From Danio rerio (lineage: Eukaryota; Chordata; Actinopteri; Cypriniformes; Danionidae), in contig NC_133193.1 in assembly GCF_049306965.1 (NCBI RefSeq), positions 18,095,501 through 18,159,500 of the forward strand: a stretch of 64,000 nucleotides of DNA, read 5' to 3'. The notes under the pieces were generated by a model. That model was not told the DNA's origin. It made no database searches and saw only the letters and a program-made list of their open reading frames with translations. Below, piece by piece: positions 45,181 to 64,000 of the stretch. Every line of letters starts with the position of its first letter. Within the stretch, counting starts at the first letter, position 1. A program made the translations under genes and the position numbers.

Positions 45181-46161
45181 AGTTCAATTTTCAACATTAA
45201 AAGTTGACAGAGCAGAGATTAAAGTCTCACAATGCAATTCACAACCATAAATAAACAGAAAACACTTGTGAATCACAAAATATGGAAACGTTTAATAAAC
45301 AAATATTATATTTACTGTCCACTTTCCAAGGTTATTTAAATATAATTATATTTAAAATAATAATTTGTGTTGACAAGAAACATTAAACTTCTTAAGGTTT
45401 GGAACTATTGGAGCCAGGGCTGAGTAAATAGAATTTTTTAGGTGAACTGTCCCTTCAATAATAGGGCATGGCGAATATTATGAAATATAATTGCAACTAA
45501 TCCGCATTTGCTCGTTTTATTTTTTACAGCTTAATGAGGTGCAAATGAAATCGTTATTTTTTTTCGGGCATCTCTGACACTTTCAGTGGAGGTTAGTTAC
45601 CTTTTAGCTTTTTTCCAGTGTGAAATCCTCTACTGTTCATTTCATCCTGCACTATTTTTTGTGATGAGAGAGTGACTGTGAATTTTGTTGGTTTTGGAAA
45701 TTCACTTGTATTATAAAAGATATATATCGACAGATCTTTATAAAAAAATCAAATTTTTTGTGGCAATATATAAAGAGTTAACCCAGTTTATCAACATCTG
45801 CTAATCTAGTTTTAAACATTTAGTATCTGGAATATTTACACATATTTATAGATATTGGACTGAATGTCAATAGTTTTATCCAAATGAAAATGACACTTGT
45901 TGCTGCTTTCTTTCTCTTGGTGTTATTTTGATGGAGAATTATTTTAATTCTTGACAGAATTGGGATGTTAGGTGTTCTCGGGTTTCCTCCTCCTGTGTAT
46001 GTCTTCAATAATAAAATAAATCAAGTATTTTGTTTTAGGTCTTGTTTGTAGGGTGTACCAGTTCTCACTACTTCCACTGGGCTGCAGTGTTGAGCAAATA
46101 ATATTTTTTCTGTTTACAGCTGTAAAAAAAAATAAAGAGACCACTTGAACATCTAGATCAG

Positions 46162-47819
46162 GGGCCTGTTTCAGAAAGGAGGTTAACTGAAAACTCAGAG
46201 TATTTTAACCCTGAAATGAGAGAAACTCTGGGTTTTCCGTTTCAAAATGGCAGGTTTGTTAAACTCTAGAAAGCAGGGTAAGTCAAGCCTGTTTCTGAAA
46301 GAGAGGTAACTTTAACTCAGAGTAAGTTACTGTGGTAACTTACTCTGTGAATCTAACCTGGTCAGAAGCAGGTTTTATTCTCTAAACTCAGAGTTTCTGT
46401 CTGTCTCCTCCCCTTTTTTAATGATGAAGCGGTATTTCTCGCCTTAGCCTTACGTCTCCACACACCTATTTTAATGCTCATTTTGGATACGTGCATAAAA
46501 ACGATTGATAGAAACGTCATGATGCACATAACTTTTTAAAATATGCATAAAAAACACGCATAACTGAGTAGGATAAACTTTTATTCGATAGAAAATGTGC
46601 GCATAAACTTAGATGGAAAAACTTTTACTGAACAAATTACAGTATGTACATTAAAAAAAAGATCATGATCATATGATAATGAAAATGTGTGTAAATGGAC
46701 AAACCAGCAGGCTGGGCACACTGTAACACGTCTTAAATATTGTTTTAGTCATTCTAAAATGCCTTAACTGTTTCAGTATTAGTGTATATTATTAATTACC
46801 TCCGAACGTCTGGTGCGTGTCAAGAGTCTCCGCGTCTCATGGCTTCAGACGCCCCCACGTGTTCATTGTGTTTCAGCATTGTCTTCTGACATCGAGGCGC
46901 AAGTACATTAATTAGGCTAAATAAACGACGCAGCTTCTTCTACCACAGTAAATTCTGTTTTTACTGTTGATATTTGGTGCCAGTTTAATCAGGAAGTGAC
47001 AATTTTTTTCTCTTTGACTCGTTGGATGGAATTTTATTCGCATCTTTTATGAAATATTCCAGTTTTGCACATAAACTTATGTAATATATTTGGATGGAAA
47101 CATAGCTATTGCCTACATTTTAGTCACACACAGAAGAACTGTACTAGAATGGCTTATCCTTTTTTAATAAATAATTAAATTAAATTCACCTTCGACATGC
47201 ACTGTAACTAGATTAATGGGATTATTATTCTTTCTAAAAATTATTTTTAGTACTGCTTACCTTCTAAATGTTATATTAACCTCTATCACTTGATCAATAA
47301 AAAAGGCAGACACACAAGTGCACTGTTAAATCATTTAAAACTAATAAATGTATAAAAAAGTTTAGAAAAAAAATATAAATGTCACAAATTACATTACTTA
47401 TTTTATTATACTTAAATATTTAAATACTTAAAAAGTTAAATTAGGCATTAACTTGAGCAGCTGTTTTCCCACGCTAACTGTCTCTTCTTCACTGATGGTT
47501 GCTTCTTTTCAAATATATACACACTCATATTTGCTATAACTTTGCATGAGAACATCAAGTTCAGCTGGAGAAAGAAATGGTGATCTCTTTTATAACATAT
47601 TGCCATAGTCACTCGTAATGTCTGCGCTCCATTGATAATGCCTTTTTAAAGTCACGGTGCACGCACTTAACTCTGAGTTGGTCTACTCGAAGTTGATTGA
47701 CCCAACTCAGATCAGCTGTTCTGAAACCGAAAACTCTGAGTTTTTAATCTCTTGGTAAATCAACTCAGAGTTCAAGTTTAAACTCTGAGTTGTTTGAACC
47801 TCCTTACTGAAACAGGCCC
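46162..47819. mobile_element. PIF/Harbinger-like non-autonomous transposon
   Basis: The termini GGGCCTGTTTCAGAAAGGAG and, inverted, GGGCCTGTTTCAGTAAGGAG are well matched, followed by subterminal AACTCAGAGT/ACTCTGAGTT repeats on both sides. A 3-bp duplication CAG flanks it (46159-46161 and 47820-47822). It interrupts a hAT-like repeat whose uninterrupted start (CTAGACCAGGGGTACC) is seen at 2818-2833. It is 1658 bp with no long reading frame, so it depends on another element. Harbinger elements usually duplicate 3 bp; the superfamily call rests on that and the end sequence. Confidence 0.7.
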
Positions 47820-48430
47820 CAGGTGTACCCAAACCTTTTCATATGAAAGCCCATAAACAAAATTTCTTTGAGAGTCGTGGGCTGAAGATATGCATATCAA
47901 ACAATTATACAGTGAAGTTGCCTTGGGTAATTTCCTAATTTATTTCATAATATTTAAAAATGAATAGAAAACATTTACTTTGAATTGTTTTAACTAATGC
48001 AGTTTAACTTTTTAAATTAAAACTTATTGCAATTAAAACATAAACAATCACGTTTATAACACCGTGAAGTTCAATGCAGCATACACTTGTCAAGCCGAAT
48101 TTGCCTTTGCCTTGATTCCCTCATTAAAGTCTCTGCATTTTCTATCCATCAGGTGACAGTATGTTCATTTTAAATTAAATTACAGCATTTAGATTGAAAC
48201 ATTTAAGTTCATTTATTTTTGTTTTATTTAGCTTAACAATAAACCAACAAATCAAATCTTGCATTAAAGTGTATCTATGTTAAAAATCATCATTTGTAAG
48301 CTTTTTAGACAATTGTTTGTATGTATAGTGTGTCCAAAGTCATATTAGAGTGATATAAAATCAATGTCTCTTTTTGTTTTTTCATTTTCCTGACATTAAA
48401 ATAGGATCCAAACCCCTCCCATTTTGAGGC
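47820..48430. mobile_element. hAT-like repeat, second copy of the 2823 family
   Basis: AGGTGTACCCAAACCTTTTC, then GTCGTGGGCTGAAGATATGC, GTTGCCTTGGGTAATTTCC and TAATTTATTTCATAATATTT align in order with 2823-2970. The first bases lie on the far side of the Harbinger-like insertion at 46150-46161. The right edge is uncertain. Confidence 0.5.
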
Positions 48431-48860
48431 CCACCACAACGTGACGTAGGAGTGTGGTTTCCTGCCACCGTATTGATAGAGAGCTGCATATTAACGTCAC
48501 TTTAGTAACGTGTATAATCATATCAAAAGCAAAGCAACCGGGTTTAAAAGATCTGTTCAGCTCTCTGTGATCATCAATCATCATCAAATGTGATCAAGAA
48601 TGAGTTTTAAAAGTTTAAAACGTTTTAAAACAGTGCATGTTTGTGATGAATTACAGCAATTTTACCGTCTTTATCATCACAGCTGCATGTCAGTACAATT
48701 GAAATAAAAGAAGACGCTTCAATTCGGGTTTGTGGACGTTAAATCAGGTACATAATGGATATCCATACAGCAGTGGATATTAATGTATATCCTGCCACGT
48801 TTTCGTGCAAAAAGTTAAACATGCACGATGTGTGTGCGTGTGTGTACTTTGTATCGACAC

Positions 48861-49713
48861 TAGCCCCTTTCAAACATACAGACCTTTCCGGAAAATTACC
48901 GTCAATTTTTCAGAAAGGTCTGTAAGTGTGAACAGGCCCTTTTTGAAAATACCAGTAAATTCATTTAGGCAATTTCTTGGAAAGAAAAGTCGTAACATTA
49001 TCAGTATTTTGCCGAAATGCGTTTATGTCTAGAATGCACTGACGTGAGACGTCTACTCTAGCCAATCAGACACATTCACATCCATGCTGTTTATAAGAAT
49101 AAAAGCCTTTGAATATTTTTTCAGACACATTTAGCTGCTAGATGTTAGTCAGATAACGATTATATGTTCCTTCTGAATGTCAACTGTGTAAAAAATTATC
49201 GATAAAATGCTCATGATAAACTGCTGTTTGTTTACCTTTACTGCTTCAGTTGCTTGATGTGTGTACAAGCAAAGCAGCCGGTAAGCGCCAACACACACAC
49301 ATATATTATAAACATCTCGACATGTGAGTGTTCATCCATATGTTTTCATATAAGTTGTTCACAATACTTATCAATCCACATAATTTGTAATTTAGTCAAG
49401 TGTGTGAACATTTAGCTGCGGTTCTTGTTTCTGCCTTTGGATGTCTCACAAAGCAGCTAAAACTTTAAATAAATGAAATCGCCGAACCCCTTCTAAGTTT
49501 ACAATTACAAGCGCTGCCATTTATAGGATATTTTCTGGTTAATGATGTCAATTTACCGGTAATTTGGGATGATTGTGTGAACAGTCTTTTCCTGAAAAAT
49601 TTCATAATATCCTCGATTCCTCGGCTCTGTGAACCTCTTTTTTACAAATTTACATTAAAGCTGTTCTCGAAATGTTCTGTATATTTACCCGTATCACAGT
49701 GTGAAAAGGGCTA
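48861..49713. mobile_element. Non-autonomous DNA element with TAGCCC...GGGCTA ends
   Basis: The left end TAGCCCCTTTCAAACATACA and right end CAGTGTGAAAAGGGCTA are inverted relatives. Internal words CCTTTCCGGAAAATTACCG and ATTTACCGGTAATTTGGGAT mirror each other near the two ends. About 850 bp, non-coding. The superfamily is not assigned, and no clear target duplication is visible. Confidence 0.65.
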
Positions 49714-50565
49714 ATGTGTTTGACTTATCGTTGCAGAAAGGCTTGAATTAACTCCACAACAAATACATCAAATAATCGTTGGGAAAGTTCTTCCTGTAGT
49801 ATTTCTCACAAACGTTAAGTGAGATCTGTTTTCTTCATGTCGGTCACTGTGTTGTTTATCTGACGCAGCCGAGGTGGAGATTTAGGCACACTGTGATGGG
49901 CAAGTGGGAACGGTGGGCAGGATGAATTAGCATTAAAGGCACAGGAAACAAAAACAGCTACAATGTGTTCAAAGCCGAAAATTCCAAAAATCTATAATAG
50001 TTTGGGCTGAAACTTTACGCATTCTGATGACACAAAAGACTCATCTTAAATCCTGAAAAAAGGTTAAATAAATGCCCTTAAAATTTAAAAAATGACAAAA
50101 TCTAAATCATCCCCATCATTCTCCCTCTTTTTAGATGAGATGGTCGGCCAAATCACAGTTGCCATGGACATCTCTGCTCTAGATTATCTAGATTTATTAG
50201 GTATTTGGTAAATTTGTTAATATTTGTTTTCATTTTATTTCTATAAATCTCTGATAACATTTCTGCCAAATTTAATTTGTTTTCCAACTAAAAATGTCAA
50301 TTGTTCAGAATAACAAATGTTTCCTTTGTAAATAAACAAAGGTTCACCAAATATACATTTTTAATTTTGAAGTTAAAACACCAAATTTATATGAAATTGT
50401 GTATAACGTGGCACCTTTTTGGTATTCAACACAAAAAGAGACTATGCAAATGACATTTTATTCAAACAAATACCTATTAATGAGATTTAGTCTCCTTTTT
50501 TTTCCATAACTATATCTGTGATTTTAAACTAAAGAGAAGCATCTTCAATTAATTGAGCAAGACTT

Positions 50566-51260
50566 TTTTTTTTTTTCCATCATTTTTTTATTTAACATTT
50601 TTGAGTGCCATATTCAGATACACAGAGCATAGTCACCATTCAGGCATGTTTTAATAGGCTTTTCTGAACCTTTAATAGGCTTTTCTGAAGGCTTTTCAAG
50701 CACCCATACATCATTTCTCATCCATAACAAAATCTTTAACAGTCTCAATCGGTGTACAAAATGTGCAAGTTCAAGTACACAAAAAATAAAATGTCACTAA
50801 GCAGTCCCCGAAATCTCAGGTTGTCAAACAAGTTTATCAAGGTTGTGTTCCAACTTTCTGTTCCACTGTCTTTTTATGTAAAACTTTTATCTGAAAAAAA
50901 TGTGAAAAAGAAGTCATAAAACCAAAGGCTCCTTTGTTTAGAAAAGGTAACAAATGTACGCTCCCTCAAACAACAGAATTTTCAGAAAGCATGCAAAATA
51001 CAGGAACAGTTTATTGTTCGTTTAAAAAAAAAAAAAAAAAAACAGATTTGCGATATGAAATGTTTATATCCAACACCTTTAAGGCACCATGGGAAGTGAA
51101 ATGTGCATCATCAATAGGATGTATGGCTCTCTATCTTGCATCCTAGAATGATGTGTTTTTTTCATAACTCTTTAGTGCATGACCTGTCGCAAGATTTTAT
51201 GCTGACATCTGGTCCACTCACATGAACCCACGCTTTACCGTCTCTGTCACCCTGTCACGT
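50566..51260 (-). other. ampd3 3' untranslated region
   Basis: Read on the minus strand, the sequence after the stop runs about 670 nt to AATAAA (plus-strand TTTATT at 50587-50592). The reading frame at 50934-51146 on the plus strand has no support. A second, longer 3' end cannot be excluded. Confidence 0.55.

Positions 51261-64000
<12,740 letters not shown>

Larger units (their letters stand above)
45181..50565. other. Intergenic region between rnf141 and ampd3
   Basis: A tail-to-tail interval of about 5.4 kb. It contains the Harbinger-like element and its hAT-like host, plus another element at 48861-49713, all listed separately. No exon-like or RNA-gene-like sequence stood out. Short reading frames (62-75 codons) show no protein-like features. 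Confidence 0.6.

Overview
This window is vertebrate genomic DNA from a teleost, almost certainly zebrafish (Danio rerio). The evidence is compact exon-intron genes with GT-AG introns, an AT-rich background, and repeats typical of this genome: DANA tRNA-SINE pieces, a 5S-rRNA-derived SINE3, Tc1-like elements with TA target sites, many hAT-like MITEs and long (AT)n runs. Four of the five genes (eif4g2, lyve1, rnf141, ampd3) match a neighbourhood known from human 11p15.4, so the chromosome order is conserved. The a/b suffixes of zebrafish duplicates cannot be assigned from the sequence alone.

Layout. 1-4.1 kb: repeat-rich intergenic DNA. 4.1-14.4 kb (+): eif4g2 (DAP5/NAT1), 20 coding exons, a conserved GTG start, and a probable intronic box C/D snoRNA. 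14.4-16.6 kb: a decayed tandem array. 16.9-26.5 kb (-): an 8-exon gene for a 445-residue coiled-coil protein that I do not recognise. 26.5-32.5 kb: intergenic DNA with a LINE fragment and a long hairpin. 32.5-36.75 kb (+): lyve1, a Link-domain hyaluronan receptor, six exons. 37.2-45.2 kb (+): rnf141, a RING E3 ligase, five coding exons. 45.2-50.6 kb: intergenic transposon debris, including a Harbinger-like element inserted in an older repeat. 50.6-64 kb (-): the 3' part of ampd3 (seven exons), running off the right edge.

Exon joins were checked by frame. The summed coding lengths are 2697 (eif4g2), 1338 (coiled-coil gene), 1068 (lyve1), 669 (rnf141) and 1014 nt (ampd3 part). All are divisible by three with no internal stop. 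The genes do not form an operon or a shared pathway: they are a translation factor, a structural coiled-coil protein, a lymphatic receptor, a ubiquitin ligase and a purine-nucleotide enzyme. Both housekeeping-type promoters (eif4g2, rnf141) carry a full CRE palindrome.

I saw no convincing new multi-gene system. The items most worth following are the unnamed coiled-coil gene, the snoRNA candidate, a possible poison exon in eif4g2, and several nested or duplicated repeats whose insertion order can be read directly.
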